From contig NZ_JAUYNW010000025.1 of the NCBI RefSeq assembly GCF_030698145.1, positions 1 through 64,000 of the forward strand: a stretch of DNA of 64,000 nt. Direction: 5' to 3'. Both the position numbers and the translations under genes were made by a program. The notes beneath the pieces were generated by a model. That model was given only the letters and a program-made list of their open reading frames with translations. It did not search any database and was not told where the DNA came from. Below, in pieces: positions 24,466 through 33,977 of the stretch; position 1 is the first letter of the stretch, and every line of letters starts with the position of its first letter. Origin of the DNA: Phenylobacterium sp. (GTDB lineage Bacteria; Pseudomonadota; Alphaproteobacteria; Caulobacterales; Caulobacteraceae).

Positions 24466-26253
24466 CTAGTAGACCCGCGCTTTCGGCGGGATGTAGGCGA
24501 TGTCGTTGGTCATGGTGAAGCTGTGCACCGGCCGGTAGTCGATGGCGACCTTGCCCGTGGCGTCGTCGAACCAGGTGAGCGTGTGCTTCATCCAGGTCTC
24601 GTCGTTGCGGTCGGGGAAGTCCTCGTGGGCGTGGGCCCCGCGGCTCTCGGTGCGGTTATAGGCGCCGGCCACCGTGGTGATCGCCTGGCCGACCAGGTTG
24701 TCGAACTCCAGGGTCTCGACCAGGTCGGTGTTCCAGACCATGCCGCGGTCGGAGACCTTGAGGTCGGGCCGCTTGGCGTGGATGGCCTCCAGGCGCTTGA
24801 CGCCCGAGGCCAGGCTGTCGGTGGTGCGGAACACCGCCGCGTCATCCTGCATGGCCTTCTGCATCTCCAGCCGCAGGGCGGCGGTGGAGGTGCTTCCCGA
24901 CGCGTTGCGGAACTTGTCGAAGCGGGCCAGGTGGCCGTCGGTCATGGCCGGCTTCAGCTCGGGCTGGGTCGCCCCGGCCTTGATGGTGTCGGCGCAGCGC
25001 AGGGCCGCCGAGCGGCCGAACACCACGAGATCGATCAGCGAGTTGGAGCCCAGGCGGTTGGCGCCGTGAACCGAGACGCAGGCCGCCTCGCCCACCGCCA
25101 TCAGGCCCGGAACCACCTTGTCGGGGTCGTCGCCCAGGCGGGTGACCACCTCGGAATAGAAGTTCGTGGGAATGCCGCCCATGTTGTAGTGCACGGTCGG
25201 CAGGACGGGGATCGGCTCCTTCGTCACGTCGACCCCGGCGAAGATCTTGGCGCTTTCCGAAATCCCGGGCAGGCGCTCGTGCAGGATCTTCGGGTCCAGG
25301 TGGTCGAGGTGCAGGAAGATGTGGTCCTTCTTCGGACCCACCCCGCGCCCTTCGCGGATCTCGATGGTCATGGCCCGGCTGACCATGTCGCGCGGCGCCA
25401 GGTCCTTCACGGTGGGCGCATAGCGCTCCATGAAGCGCTCGCCCTCGGAATTGGTGAGATAACCGCCCTCGCCCCGGGCGCCCTCGGTGATCAGGCAGCC
25501 GGCGCCGTAGATGCCGGTGGGGTGGAACTGGACGAACTCCATGTCCTGCAGGGGCAGGCCGGCGCGCAGGGCCATGCCGCCGCCGTCGCCGGTGCAGGTG
25601 TGGGCGCTGGTGGCCGAGAAATAGGCGCGGCCGTAGCCGCCGGTGGCCAGGATCACCTGCTGGGCCTGGAACCGGTGCAGGGTGCCGTCGTCCAGCTTCC
25701 AGGCGGTGACGCCCCGGCAGACGCCCTCGTCCATGATCAGGTCGAGGGCGAAGTACTCGATGAAGAACTCGGTGTCCTTGGACAGGGCCTGTCCGTACAT
25801 GGTGTGGAGCATGGCGTGGCCGGTGCGGTCGGCCGCCGCGCAGGTGCGCTGGATCGGGGCCTCGCCGTAGTTGCGGGTCATGCCGCCGAAGGCGCGCTGA
25901 TAGATCTTGCCGTCGGCGGTGCGCGAGAACGGCACCCCCCAGTGCTCCAGCTCGTAGACCGCGGCGGGGGCGTTGCGGCATAGGTATTCGATGGCGTCCT
26001 GGTCGCCCAGCCAGTCAGACCCCTTGACGGTGTCGTACATATGCCAGCGCCAGTCGTCCTCGCCCATGTTGCCGAGGCTGGCGGAGATGCCGCCCTGGGC
26101 CGCCACGGTGTGGCTGCGCGTCGGGAAGACCTTGGAGATGCAGGCCGTTTTCAGGCCGGCGGCGGCGCAGCCCAGCGCCGCGCGCAGGCCGGACCCGCCG
26201 GCGCCCACGACGACGACGTCGAACTTGTGGTCGATGAACTGATAGTTCGCCAT
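24466..26253 (-). CDS. sdhA: Succinate dehydrogenase flavoprotein subunit
   Basis: A 595-residue catalytic subunit of complex II that oxidises succinate to fumarate in the TCA cycle. The FAD dinucleotide fold is [16 protein letters not shown]; the covalent-FAD His is in [16 protein letters not shown]. The succinate-site Arg and His are in the [23 protein letters not shown] and [11 protein letters not shown] regions. The C-terminus [22 protein letters not shown] is typical. It starts 4 bp after sdhD and ends 62 bp before sdhB. Confidence 0.97.
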   Translation of the reverse strand: MANYQFIDHKFDVVVVGAGGSGLRAALGCAAAGLKTACISKVFPTRSHTVAAQGGISASLGNMGEDDWRWHMYDTVKGSDWLGDQDAIEYLCRNAPAAVYELEHWGVPFSRTADGKIYQRAFGGMTRNYGEAPIQRTCAAADRTGHAMLHTMYGQALSKDTEFFIEYFALDLIMDEGVCRGVTAWKLDDGTLHRFQAQQVILATGGYGRAYFSATSAHTCTGDGGGMALRAGLPLQDMEFVQFHPTGIYGAGCLITEGARGEGGYLTNSEGERFMERYAPTVKDLAPRDMVSRAMTIEIREGRGVGPKKDHIFLHLDHLDPKILHERLPGISESAKIFAGVDVTKEPIPVLPTVHYNMGGIPTNFYSEVVTRLGDDPDKVVPGLMAVGEAACVSVHGANRLGSNSLIDLVVFGRSAALRCADTIKAGATQPELKPAMTDGHLARFDKFRNASGSTSTAALRLEMQKAMQDDAAVFRTTDSLASGVKRLEAIHAKRPDLKVSDRGMVWNTDLVETLEFDNLVGQAITTVAGAYNRTESRGAHAHEDFPDRNDETWMKHTLTWFDDATGKVAIDYRPVHSFTMTNDIAYIPPKARVY

Positions 26254-26257
26254 GGGA

Positions 26258-26650
26258 TCAGAGAGCGCCTCCCAGCGCGACCTTCAGGATGGAGAACACC
26301 GCCAGCGTACCGGCGAGCGCGCAGACGAAGAGGTTGAGCAGCAGCAGCCCCGTCTTGGTCAGGACCTTGGAGATATAGTCCTCGATGACCACCCGCATCC
26401 CGCCGTGCATGTGCAGGAAGCCGACGATCACCAGCAGGACCATCAGGGCCGGGTTGAGCGGCGAGGCGGTCAGCCAGGCGATCGCGCCGTAATAGTCGGT
26501 GGCCGACAGCCGCAGGACGGCGAAGATCGCCCAGAGGGTCAGCGGAACCAGGGCCACGGCGGTGACCCGCTCGGAGATCCACTCGCCGACGCCGTGCTTG
26601 GCCGCGCCGAGGCCGCGGGCGCGGCCGAGGGGGGTGCGATAGCTGCTCAT
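26258..26650 (-). CDS. sdhD: Succinate dehydrogenase membrane anchor subunit
   Basis: A 130-residue membrane protein from the ATG at 26650, whose first base overlaps the sdhC stop. Three transmembrane helices are visible (about 28-50, 58-78 and 98-120), with [14 protein letters not shown] holding the heme/quinone-side His in the second. It anchors SdhAB and helps form the ubiquinone site. The longer open frame to 26995 is a read through sdhC in another phase and was not used. Confidence 0.93.
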   Translation of the reverse strand: MSSYRTPLGRARGLGAAKHGVGEWISERVTAVALVPLTLWAIFAVLRLSATDYYGAIAWLTASPLNPALMVLLVIVGFLHMHGGMRVVIEDYISKVLTKTGLLLLNLFVCALAGTLAVFSILKVALGGAL

Positions 26651-27048
26651 CAAAGCGCTCCCGTCATGCCGGCGATGGCCCAGACGGCCAGGGTCGCGGC
26701 GATCGCGAAGGCGATGGCGGCCACCGCTCCCATGTTGGCGGTCTGCGGCCGGTAGCCGAAGCCCAGGTCCCAGATCAGGTGCTGCACGCCCTTGGCCAGG
26801 TGGAAGAAGGCCGACAGGGTCAGGCCGAAGAGGGCGAGCTTGCCCAGGAACGAGCCCATCACCGCCTGGAAGGCGCCATAGGCGTCCGGACCGGAGGCGA
26901 GGCACACGGCCCAGGCCGCGAGGATCAGGCCGCCGCCGTAGAGGGCGCATCCGCTCACCCGGTGGGCGATGGAGGTCGCCATGGTCACGTGCCATCGCCA
27001 GATGGTCACATGCGGCGAGAGCGGGCGGGCGCGAGGAGCGTCTGTCAT
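26650..27048 (-). CDS. sdhC: Succinate dehydrogenase cytochrome b556 subunit
   Basis: A 132-residue membrane subunit. The N-terminus RPLSPHVTIWRWHVTMATSI is the family signature, followed by SIAHRVSG with the conserved Ser and Arg of the quinone site. Three transmembrane helices follow (about 32-52, 62-83 and 105-128), with HLAKGVQHLIWD carrying the axial heme His. First gene of the leftward sdhCDAB operon; its promoter must lie in 27049-27230, shared with the divergent LysR gene. Confidence 0.95.
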   Translation of the reverse strand: MTDAPRARPLSPHVTIWRWHVTMATSIAHRVSGCALYGGGLILAAWAVCLASGPDAYGAFQAVMGSFLGKLALFGLTLSAFFHLAKGVQHLIWDLGFGYRPQTANMGAVAAIAFAIAATLAVWAIAGMTGAL

Positions 27049-27230
27049 GAGGCCGTTTTCCGAACAGGAAGAAGCGGCTCCGCTTTTAAGCCGCCTCCCC
27101 AGGCTGTCAACGAAGGCCCGGGAACAACGGCGTCCGCCGCGCTCCTTCCTTCGCCGAATCCGAAGTCTCAGCCTTTTTGTCTACGGCGCAATGCGTCTTT
27201 CCTGTAGGTTCCCTTCGCGGGAGACGAAGG

Positions 27231-28112
27231 ATGCGGTTCGATCTGGTGGATCTGAAGCTGTTCTGCGAGGTGGTGGACGCGGGTTCCATCACCGCCGGGG
27301 CGGAACGCAGCGCGCTCGCCCTAGCCGCCGCCTCGACCCGCATCCGCAATATGGAGCAGACCCTGGGCGCGCCGCTGCTGTCTCGCTCCCGCCAGGGGGT
27401 CACCCCGACCCCGGCCGGCCTCACCCTGCTCAAGCACGCGCGCACCATCCTGGCCCAAGGGGCCTTGCTGCGGGAGGACCTGGGATCCTACGCCGGCGGC
27501 TTCTCCGGCGAGGTGCGGCTGCTGGCCAACACCAACGCGCTCACCGAATTCCTGCCCGAGGCGCTGAGCCGCTTCTTGGCCGACCATCCGCAGGTCAGCG
27601 TCAATCTCGAGGAGCGGCTGTCGGACGAGATCGTCGGGCTGATCGCCGAGGGGGTCGGCGACATCGGCATCGTGGCCGGGACGGTGGACGTGGGCCGGCT
27701 GGAGACCTTCCCCTTCCGCTCCGACCGCTTCGTGGTGGTGACCGGCGCCGACCACCCCCTGGCCCGCCGGCCCGCCGTGACCTTCGCCGACGTCCTGGAC
27801 TGCGACATCGTCGGCCTCGACCGGGCGAGCTCCTTGCAGCGGTTCCTGGCCGGCAAGGCCGCCCGCGAGGGCCGCCCCCTGCGGCTGCGGGTGCAGCTTC
27901 GCAGCTTCGACGCGGTCTGCCGGCTGGTGGAATGCGGGGTCGGCGTCGGCATCGTGCCCCAGACCACCGCGGCGCGGGCGGCCAAGACCATGTCCCTGGG
28001 CGTGGTGGATCTGACCGACGACTGGGCCCTGCGCGAACTGACCATCTGCGTGCGCGCCATGGACGAGTTGCGCCCCTATGCCCGGGAGCTGGTGGGGAGT
28101 TTGCGGAGCTGA
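27231..28112 (+). CDS. LysR-family transcriptional regulator
   Basis: A 293-residue regulator from the ATG at 27231 (GAAGG just upstream). The N-terminal winged helix (about 1-62) reads DLVDLKLFCEVVDAGSITAGAERSALALAAASTRI..., and the substrate-binding domain (about 90-290) has the usual two lobes (GEVRLLANTNALTEFLPE, VECGVGVGIVPQTTA). The effector is unknown. It is divergent from sdhC across 182 bp and might regulate the sdh operon or itself; LysR proteins often control the divergent neighbour, but this is only contextual. It ends at a family B repeat before zapE. Confidence 0.88.
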   Translation: MRFDLVDLKLFCEVVDAGSITAGAERSALALAAASTRIRNMEQTLGAPLLSRSRQGVTPTPAGLTLLKHARTILAQGALLREDLGSYAGGFSGEVRLLANTNALTEFLPEALSRFLADHPQVSVNLEERLSDEIVGLIAEGVGDIGIVAGTVDVGRLETFPFRSDRFVVVTGADHPLARRPAVTFADVLDCDIVGLDRASSLQRFLAGKAAREGRPLRLRVQLRSFDAVCRLVECGVGVGIVPQTTAARAAKTMSLGVVDLTDDWALRELTICVRAMDELRPYARELVGSLRS

Positions 28113-28117
28113 CCTTT

Positions 28118-28244
28118 CCCTCCTCCTTGTGGGGAGGGCAGACCGCGTAGCGGTCGAGGGTGGGACTTTCTAAGGCCTCGCTGAGGCGGCCGGGCTTCCC
28201 CACCCGGGCGGCTTCGCCGCCGTCCCTCCCCACAAGGAGGAGGG
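28118..28244. repeat. Family B repeat with 21-bp inverted arms at a convergent junction
   Basis: The 21-bp arm at 28118-28138 (CCCTCCTCC... GGGAGGG) is the exact reverse complement of 28224-28244. The right half, 28191-28244, is nearly identical to 12801-12854. It fills the junction between the LysR gene and zapE. Confidence 0.82.
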
Positions 28245-28248
28245 ATGA

Positions 28249-29361
28249 TCATCTCTCGCTCAGCCAGTCGGCCGAGCGCATCTCCTGCAGGCGCGAGGCG
28301 GTGCGCTCGAACTCGAAGGCGCCGTCGCCCTGGCGATAGAGCGAGGCGGGGTCGGTTTCCGCCAGCACGATCAGCCGGGTGCGGGCCTCGTAGAGGGCGT
28401 CGATCAGGATCACGAACCGCCGCGCCTCCTCGCGCCGGTCGGCGGTGAGCCGCGGCACGTCCTGCAGGAACACGGTGTGGAAGCGCTCGGCGATGGCGAT
28501 GTAGTCGTTGGGGCCGAGCGCCACCGAGCAGAGGCTGGCGAAGGAGGCGCGCACCAGCCCACCCTCGGCGTGAGGCAGGTGCACCTTGCGGCCCAGGACC
28601 TCCAGGGTCTCGCCGACCTCCTCCTCGACGCCGAGCATGTCGCGCCAGAGGGCCATGAAGCTGGCCTCGTTGTCGCGGTCGTTGGGTGAGAACCAGGTCC
28701 CCGCCGCCCGCAGGCGGTCGAGGCGGTAGTCGTGCGACCCGGCGACGGCCACCACCTCCAGGCGCTCCTTCAGCAGGGCGATGAAGGGCAGGAAGAGCTG
28801 TCGGTTGATGCCGTCCTTGTAGAGGTCGTCGGGCGCGCGGTTGGAGGTCGCCACCCAGGTCACGCCCCGGGCGGTCAGGGCCTCGAACAGCCGGCCCAGG
28901 ATCATGGCGTCGGCGATGTCGGTGACCTGGAACTCGTCGAAGCACAGCAGGCGGGCCTGCGCGGCCACGACATCGGCGACGGGAGAGATGGGGTCATCCC
29001 CTTTAGCTTGGCCGAAACGGGCCTTGCGCGCGGCGGGGTCGCCCTTGCGCCAGGCGTTGATCAGGCGGTGGATCTCGCCCATGAAGACGTGGAAGTGCGT
29101 GCGGCGCTTCTTCTCCTCGGGCGCGGTCTCGAAGAAGAGGTCCATCAGCATGGACTTTCCCCGGCCGACCGGACCCCAGAGATAGACGCCGCGCTGGCTC
29201 TCCGGCTTCTTGAACAAGGCGCCCCAGCCGTTCGGCTGGGCCGCTTCCAGGTCGGCCTCCAGGCGCATCAGCGCCGCCAGCCCCGCAGCCTGGGCCGGGT
29301 CGGATCGCAGTTCGCCCCTGGCCAGTCGGGCGTCATAGGCGGCGGAAAGGGCGGACGGCAT
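28249..29361 (-). CDS. zapE: ZapE/AFG1-like ATPase
   Basis: A 370-residue AAA-type ATPase of the AFG1/ZapE family. Walker A is WGPVGRGKSMLMD (about residues 64-76), Walker B is LLCFDEFQVTDIADA, and the sensor region is ATSNRAPDDLYKDGINRQLFLPFI. ZapE binds and destabilises FtsZ polymers under stress in E. coli, and mitochondrial AFG1 assists protein quality control. The position beside sdhCDAB is common in alphaproteobacteria. The start MPSALSAAYDARLARGEL at 29361 agrees with homologues. Confidence 0.93.
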   Translation of the reverse strand: MPSALSAAYDARLARGELRSDPAQAAGLAALMRLEADLEAAQPNGWGALFKKPESQRGVYLWGPVGRGKSMLMDLFFETAPEEKKRRTHFHVFMGEIHRLINAWRKGDPAARKARFGQAKGDDPISPVADVVAAQARLLCFDEFQVTDIADAMILGRLFEALTARGVTWVATSNRAPDDLYKDGINRQLFLPFIALLKERLEVVAVAGSHDYRLDRLRAAGTWFSPNDRDNEASFMALWRDMLGVEEEVGETLEVLGRKVHLPHAEGGLVRASFASLCSVALGPNDYIAIAERFHTVFLQDVPRLTADRREEARRFVILIDALYEARTRLIVLAETDPASLYRQGDGAFEFERTASRLQEMRSADWLSER

Positions 29362-29467
29362 CGCCCCGGCCTAACCCGCCCGCGCGGCGGCCTCAAGGGG
29401 AACAGGTTTGGGGAACACCCCCGCACCTGGACGGTTGATATCCTTGAACCTCACACAGGAGCCCACC

Positions 29468-29689
29468 ATGCCCCAGGATACTCGGAGCCAATCGCTCACG
29501 CCCAAGGCGGCTGATCAGGTGGACAGCGAGACCCGCGCCTTCGAGGCGGGGCCGGCCAGCGGCGACCTGTTCGAACTCGAGAACGAGCTGCTGGCCGAAC
29601 GGCCGCGCAAGGGGCCCGAAGACCGCGGTCACGGTCCCAAGACCCGGGGCCGCAACAAGCAGATCGTCTCGGGCCGCCCCTACGGCTGA
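29468..29689 (+). CDS. Small hydrophilic conserved hypothetical protein
   Basis: A 73-residue protein starting at 29468 (MPQDTRSQ), with AGGAG 7 nt upstream; an earlier in-frame start at 29408 lacks a ribosome site. It is charged and low in hydrophobic residues, with DLFELENELLAERPRKGPEDRG in the middle and a basic tail KTRGRNKQIVSGRPYG, so it is probably partly disordered. No function is known to me. Its 3' end overlaps the convergent thioredoxin-like gene by 10 bp. Confidence 0.6.
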   Translation: MPQDTRSQSLTPKAADQVDSETRAFEAGPASGDLFELENELLAERPRKGPEDRGHGPKTRGRNKQIVSGRPYG

Positions 29690-30324
29690 ACCGCGCCCAG
29701 CTCCTTGCGCACGAAGCGATAGGTCTCGCGCTTCTCGCAGGCGCAGGCCCGCATCTTGCCGTCCGCCGTCCACCAGACCAGCAGCGGATAGGCGAAATTG
29801 ACGCCGTTGGTCTTCATGAGCGGCGCCATGTCGTCGACGAACGTCCGGCCGGCCTCCACCACCGCGGTGCGGGCCATGTCGCCGTCGGCGGGCGCGATCC
29901 CCAGGGCCTTCCAGGCCTCGGCGGGAACGGATTCCCAGCGCTCCATCAGCGGCCAGGAGCGGTTGATCCACAGCTCGGCCACCGTGGCCCGCTCGGCCGG
30001 GGTGGATTTCGAGACGCCGTTATAATCGCGCCGGGCGATCTCGATGACCCGGGTGTCGACCTTGGCCGCGTGCAGGCCCGGGAACTCCTCCTGCTTGAAC
30101 CGGATGCAGTCGGGGCAGGTGCGGAAGGAGACCATGTACAGCTTGGGGCCGGTATGGCCCGGCGACACCCAGCCGGCGCTCTCCAGCAGCTTGGTGATCT
30201 CGGCCTGGTTGCGGGTGATGGTCTTGGGCCGCCAGCGCAGGTCGTAGCGCCACCAGCCGTACAGGCCGCCCAGGATCACGGCGGCGACCAGGATCAGAAT
30301 CGCCCACAGGCGAAGGCGCTTCAT
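29680..30324 (-). CDS. Membrane-anchored protein with thioredoxin-like CxxC
   Basis: A 214-residue protein. A transmembrane helix (about 5-25, LWAILILVAAVILGGLYGWW) is followed by an extracytoplasmic domain with YMVSFRTCPDCIRFKQEEFPG, a thioredoxin-like strand and CxxC active site, and a late cis-Pro-like strand YPLLVWWTADG. Two more Cys (ACACEKRE) are near the C-terminus. It is likely a periplasmic thiol-disulfide protein; its partner is unknown. Downstream of selU in the same direction (29-bp gap), so probably co-transcribed, though a functional link with selenium is not shown. Confidence 0.65.
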   Translation of the reverse strand: MKRLRLWAILILVAAVILGGLYGWWRYDLRWRPKTITRNQAEITKLLESAGWVSPGHTGPKLYMVSFRTCPDCIRFKQEEFPGLHAAKVDTRVIEIARRDYNGVSKSTPAERATVAELWINRSWPLMERWESVPAEAWKALGIAPADGDMARTAVVEAGRTFVDDMAPLMKTNGVNFAYPLLVWWTADGKMRACACEKRETYRFVRKELGAVQP

Positions 30325-30353
30325 GCAAGGCTCCGACGCATCTGGCGGCGAGG

Positions 30354-31466
30354 TTAGGGCGTCCGTTCGGTCTCGACCAGGGCGGCGATCCGGTCGGCGG
30401 CGGCCGACTGGGCGGCGTCGTCGAGGGCGGCCAGCTCGATCAGGTCGAGGCGGGGCCGCGTGTCCTTGCGCGCAGAACGCTCATAGGCCGGATCGTAGTG
30501 CAGCTCGATCAGGGCCTGGGCCAGGTCGGCGAAGGCCCCGGCGTCGGCCATGGCCCGCCAGCCGGCCAGCCGCTTGGTGCTGGGATGGACCGGCAGCCGG
30601 GCGAAGGCCTCCTCCAGCCGCGCCCGGTCCTCGACGATGTCGCGATAGGCGGTGACCAGGTAGCGGGCCCGCTCCGGGACCGGGACGGCGATCTCGATCC
30701 GCGGCGCGCCCATCATGGCGCGCCACAGCATGGGCGGGGTCATGCGGTCGCCGATCTTGCTGGACTCGGCCTCGACCACGATGGGGCGCGCGAGGTCCAG
30801 CGCGTCCAGGGCGGCCAGCAGGCGGCTCTCGAACATCTTCTGGCTGGGCTGGGGTTGGCCGGCGATGGCGCCGAACAGCGAGCCGCGGTGGCCGGCCAGG
30901 CCCTCCAGGTCCAGGGTCTGGACGCCCCGCGCCGCCAGCCGGCCCAGGATCTCGGTCTTGGCCGAGCCGGTGTGGCCGTCCAGCAGGACCAGGCGCAGCG
31001 GGGTCTGGGCGTCGTAGAGCCGTTCCTGCACCGCCCGGCGGTAGGTGCGGTAGCCGCCCGCCAGCAGGGTGGTGCGCCAGCCGACCTGGGACAGGATCGT
31101 CGCCATGGCGGTGGACCTCTGCCCACCGCGCCAGCAATGGACCAGGGGTGCGAAGTCGCCCGTGCGGTCGGCGAGCGCGGTCTCCAGGTGCCGGGCGATG
31201 TTGCGCGCCACATGGGCCGCGCCGATCCGCCGGGCCAGGAACCGCGACTGCTGGACATATATCGTTCCAACTTCCGCGCGCTCGGCGTCGGTCAGCACCG
31301 GCAGGTTCACGGCGCCGGGGATGTGGTCCTCGGCGAACTCGCCCGGGCTGCGCACGTCGATGATCGCGTCGAACCGCGCCAGGCTGGCGGCGTCGACCTG
31401 CGAGGTGACGCCGATGGCCGCCGCGCCCTGGCCCCCCGACGCAACGGGCGTCTCATCCTGCGCCAT
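30354..31466 (-). CDS. selU: tRNA 2-selenouridine synthase
   Basis: A 370-residue enzyme (also called MnmH or YbbB) from the ATG at 31466, with GAAAGAGG upstream. The N-terminal rhodanese domain (about 20-145) has [22 protein letters not shown] and the active Cys in HCWRGGQRS. The C-terminal P-loop domain starts at [14 protein letters not shown]. It replaces sulfur of 2-thiouridine at the wobble base of certain tRNAs with selenium, through geranylated tRNA, using selenophosphate. It is divergent from selD, whose product makes selenophosphate, with a 65-bp shared promoter region. Confidence 0.95.
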   Translation of the reverse strand: MAQDETPVASGGQGAAAIGVTSQVDAASLARFDAIIDVRSPGEFAEDHIPGAVNLPVLTDAERAEVGTIYVQQSRFLARRIGAAHVARNIARHLETALADRTGDFAPLVHCWRGGQRSTAMATILSQVGWRTTLLAGGYRTYRRAVQERLYDAQTPLRLVLLDGHTGSAKTEILGRLAARGVQTLDLEGLAGHRGSLFGAIAGQPQPSQKMFESRLLAALDALDLARPIVVEAESSKIGDRMTPPMLWRAMMGAPRIEIAVPVPERARYLVTAYRDIVEDRARLEEAFARLPVHPSTKRLAGWRAMADAGAFADLAQALIELHYDPAYERSARKDTRPRLDLIELAALDDAAQSAAADRIAALVETERTP

Positions 31467-31531
31467 CGCCTCTTTCCGCGCGCTGCTGTAACCCGTCCAT
31501 CTCGCCTCTTGGCCGAAGGACCGCAAGCGCC

Positions 31532-32578
31532 ATGACCGATCCCGTCCGCCTGACCTCGCTCGCCCACGGCGGCGGCTGCGGCTGCAAGCTGGCGCCGGGC
31601 GTGCTGAAGGACATCCTGTCGGGGATGCCGGCCACGGCGGCCTTTTCCGACCTGCTGGTGGGGACCGAGACCTCGGACGACGCCGCGGTCTGGCGGCTGA
31701 ACGACAACCAGGCGCTGGTGGCGACCACCGACTTCTTCATGCCGGTGGTCGACGACCCCTACGACTTCGGCCGCATCGCGGCGACCAACGCCCTGTCCGA
31801 CGTCTACGCCATGGGCGCCACGCCGATCTTCGCGCTGGCCATCGTCGGCATGCCGGTCGACAAGCTGGCCCCCGCGACGATCCGGGCGATCCTGGAGGGC
31901 GGGGCCTCGGTCTGCGCGGCGGCCGGGATCCCGGTGGCCGGCGGCCACTCCATCGACAGCGTCGAGCCGATCTATGGCCTGGTGGCGCTCGGCCTGGTCC
32001 ATCCCGACAAGCTCCTGAAGAACGCCGGGGCGCGGGCCGGCGACACCCTGATCCTGACCAAGGGCCTGGGCGTCGGCATCCTGAGCGCGGCCTTCAAGCA
32101 GGAACGGCTGGACGCGGCCGGCTACGCCGCCCTGATCGCCTCGACCACCCAGCTCAACGCCGTGGGCGCCGAGCTCGCAGGGATGGCCGGGGTGAACGCG
32201 CTCACCGACGTCACCGGCTTCGGCCTGCTGGGCCATGCGCTGGAGATGTGCCGGGGCGCGGGGTTGGCCGCCGAGATCCTGGCCCAGGCGCCCGTCCTGC
32301 TGCCAGGCGTCGAGGACCTGGCCCGGGCCGGAGTGCGCACGGGCGCCTCGGGCCGCAACTGGACGAGCTATGTCGGCTCGGTCCGCGTGCCGGCCGACCT
32401 CTCCGACTGGCGGCGCGACATCCTCTGCGACCCCCAGACCAGCGGCGGCCTGCTGATCGCCGTCGACCCCGGCCAGGCCGAGGCGGTGCTCGATCTGGTC
32501 CGCGGCCGAGGGTTCGACCGCGCCGCCGTGGTCGGCAGGCTGGTCGAGGGCGTCGCGGAGGTCCGGGTGATCGCCTGA
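31532..32578 (+). CDS. selD: Selenide, water dikinase (selenophosphate synthase)
   Basis: A 348-residue ATP-dependent enzyme that makes selenophosphate from selenide. The N-terminal active site is HGGGCGCKL with Cys16 and Lys19, matching Cys17 and Lys20 of E. coli SelD; it is an ordinary Cys codon and not a selenocysteine UGA. Further family motifs are [39 protein letters not shown], and GGHSIDS. Divergent from selU. No selA, selB or selC is in the window, so tRNA selenation is the only visible use of selenium. Confidence 0.95.
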   Translation: MTDPVRLTSLAHGGGCGCKLAPGVLKDILSGMPATAAFSDLLVGTETSDDAAVWRLNDNQALVATTDFFMPVVDDPYDFGRIAATNALSDVYAMGATPIFALAIVGMPVDKLAPATIRAILEGGASVCAAAGIPVAGGHSIDSVEPIYGLVALGLVHPDKLLKNAGARAGDTLILTKGLGVGILSAAFKQERLDAAGYAALIASTTQLNAVGAELAGMAGVNALTDVTGFGLLGHALEMCRGAGLAAEILAQAPVLLPGVEDLARAGVRTGASGRNWTSYVGSVRVPADLSDWRRDILCDPQTSGGLLIAVDPGQAEAVLDLVRGRGFDRAAVVGRLVEGVAEVRVIA

Positions 32579-32619
32579 GCCGCTTGCGGGAGGCCGCGGG
32601 CGGGGGGCACAATCGCGCC

Positions 32620-33495
32620 ATGACGGTCGCCGCATCCGCCGCCGCCCTGCAGGGCGCCCAGACGCCTCGCGCCCACGTGGTCGACGTGCTGATCGCCGAG
32701 CGCGCGCCTCGGCTGGCGGCGAGCGCGCTGTGGCCACTCGCGCGTCCCCTGCTCTACGCCCTGCTGGACTACGCCAAGGCCCGGCGGATGGCCGACGCCA
32801 TCGCCCCCCTGCCCGGCCGCGCGGCGCTGGATCACGTCTCCGACCTGCTGCAGGTCGCCGTCAGCGTGCGCGGGCTCGACCATGTGCCCAAGGCCGGCCG
32901 GGCGATCCTGATCTGCAACCACCCCACCGGCATCGCTGACGGGATCGCGGTCTATGACGCCCTGAAGGGTGTGCGGCCCGACATCTGCTTCTACGCCAAT
33001 TCCGACGCCCACCGGGTGGTCCCGGCCTTCGACGATGTGCTGATCCCGGTGGAGTGGGTCGAGGCCAAGCGCACCCGCGAGCGTACGCGCATCACCCTGC
33101 AGATGACCCGCGAAGCCATGGAGGCCGAGCGCGCCGTGGTGATCTTCCCGGCCGGCCGCCTGGCCCGGCGCGGCCCCGACGGCGGGCTTTCCGATCCCGA
33201 ATGGATGACCAGCGCCCTTTCGCTGGCGCGCAAGTACGAGGCGCAGGTCGTGCCGATGAACCTGGCCGGACCCTCATCGACCCTGTTCCACCTGTTCAAC
33301 CGCTTCAACGGCGAGCTGCGCGACATCACCCTGTTCCACGAACTGCTGAACAAGCGCGGACGGGCCTTCGACCTGGTCGTCGGCGCCGCCGTGGGGCCGC
33401 AGGCGATCGATCCCGACGCCACGGCGGCCACCCTGGCGCTGAAGGCCTATATCGAGCACGTCCTGCGCCCCAATCCGGATCGGGCCTTCGCATGA
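32620..33495 (+). CDS. Lysophospholipid acyltransferase family protein
   Basis: A 291-residue PlsC-like protein from the ATG at 32620. The catalytic block is LICNHPTGIADGIAVYDAL; here His and Asp are separated by five residues, unlike the canonical HX4D. The second block is VIFPAGRLARRGPDG, corresponding to the substrate-phosphate motif. It probably transfers an acyl chain in membrane or ornithine lipid synthesis; the exact acceptor is unknown. Its stop overlaps the tsaE start (ATGA), beginning a chain of overlapping genes through addA. Confidence 0.75.
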   Translation: MTVAASAAALQGAQTPRAHVVDVLIAERAPRLAASALWPLARPLLYALLDYAKARRMADAIAPLPGRAALDHVSDLLQVAVSVRGLDHVPKAGRAILICNHPTGIADGIAVYDALKGVRPDICFYANSDAHRVVPAFDDVLIPVEWVEAKRTRERTRITLQMTREAMEAERAVVIFPAGRLARRGPDGGLSDPEWMTSALSLARKYEAQVVPMNLAGPSSTLFHLFNRFNGELRDITLFHELLNKRGRAFDLVVGAAVGPQAIDPDATAATLALKAYIEHVLRPNPDRAFA

Positions 33496-33977
33496 TCGTC
33501 CTGCGCGCCGAGGGCGAGTTCCGCCTCGACGACGAGGCGGCCACCGCGCGGCTTGGCGCGGCGCTGGCCCGCGAACTGAAGACGGGCGAGGCCATCTGCC
33601 TGAGCGGACCGCTGGGAGCCGGCAAGTCGACCCTGGCCCGCGCCCTGGTCCGGGCGCTCACCACGCCGGGCGAGGAGGTGCCCAGCCCGACCTTCACCCT
33701 GGTGCAGTTCTACGAGGGCGAAGGACTCAAGGTCGCCCATTTCGACCTTTACCGGCTGACCAGCGCCGAAGAGGCCTATGAGATCGGCCTGGACGAGGCC
33801 CTGGACCACGGGGCCGCGGTGATCGAGTGGCCCGAGCGGCTGGAGGGCCACCTGCCCCCCGACCGACTCGATATAGAGATCGCGATCGACATCTCGCCGG
33901 ACGGCGGAGAAGCGCGCCGCGCGCGGCTGATCCCCGCCGGCGCCTGGGAAGGACGTGGACTTGAGTTCGCAGCGTGA
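33492..33977 (+). CDS. tsaE: TsaE, ATPase for tRNA t6A synthesis
   Basis: A 161-residue protein starting with the ATG that overlaps the upstream stop (33492). Walker A is LSGPLGAGKSTLARALVR, followed by SPTFTLVQFYEG and the acidic FDLYRLTSAEEAYEIGLDEAL, then VIEWPERL. TsaE resets the TsaB-TsaD-TsaE complex that makes threonylcarbamoyladenosine at position 37 of ANN-decoding tRNAs. Its 3' end overlaps the next gene, amgK, by 23 bp. The neighbourhood tsaE-amgK-murU is common in alpha- and gammaproteobacteria. Confidence 0.95.
   Translation: MIVLRAEGEFRLDDEAATARLGAALARELKTGEAICLSGPLGAGKSTLARALVRALTTPGEEVPSPTFTLVQFYEGEGLKVAHFDLYRLTSAEEAYEIGLDEALDHGAAVIEWPERLEGHLPPDRLDIEIAIDISPDGGEARRARLIPAGAWEGRGLEFAA

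Noticed and set aside
31532..32578. Selenocysteine-containing SelD
   Set aside because: The active-site codon is an ordinary Cys codon with no in-frame UGA.
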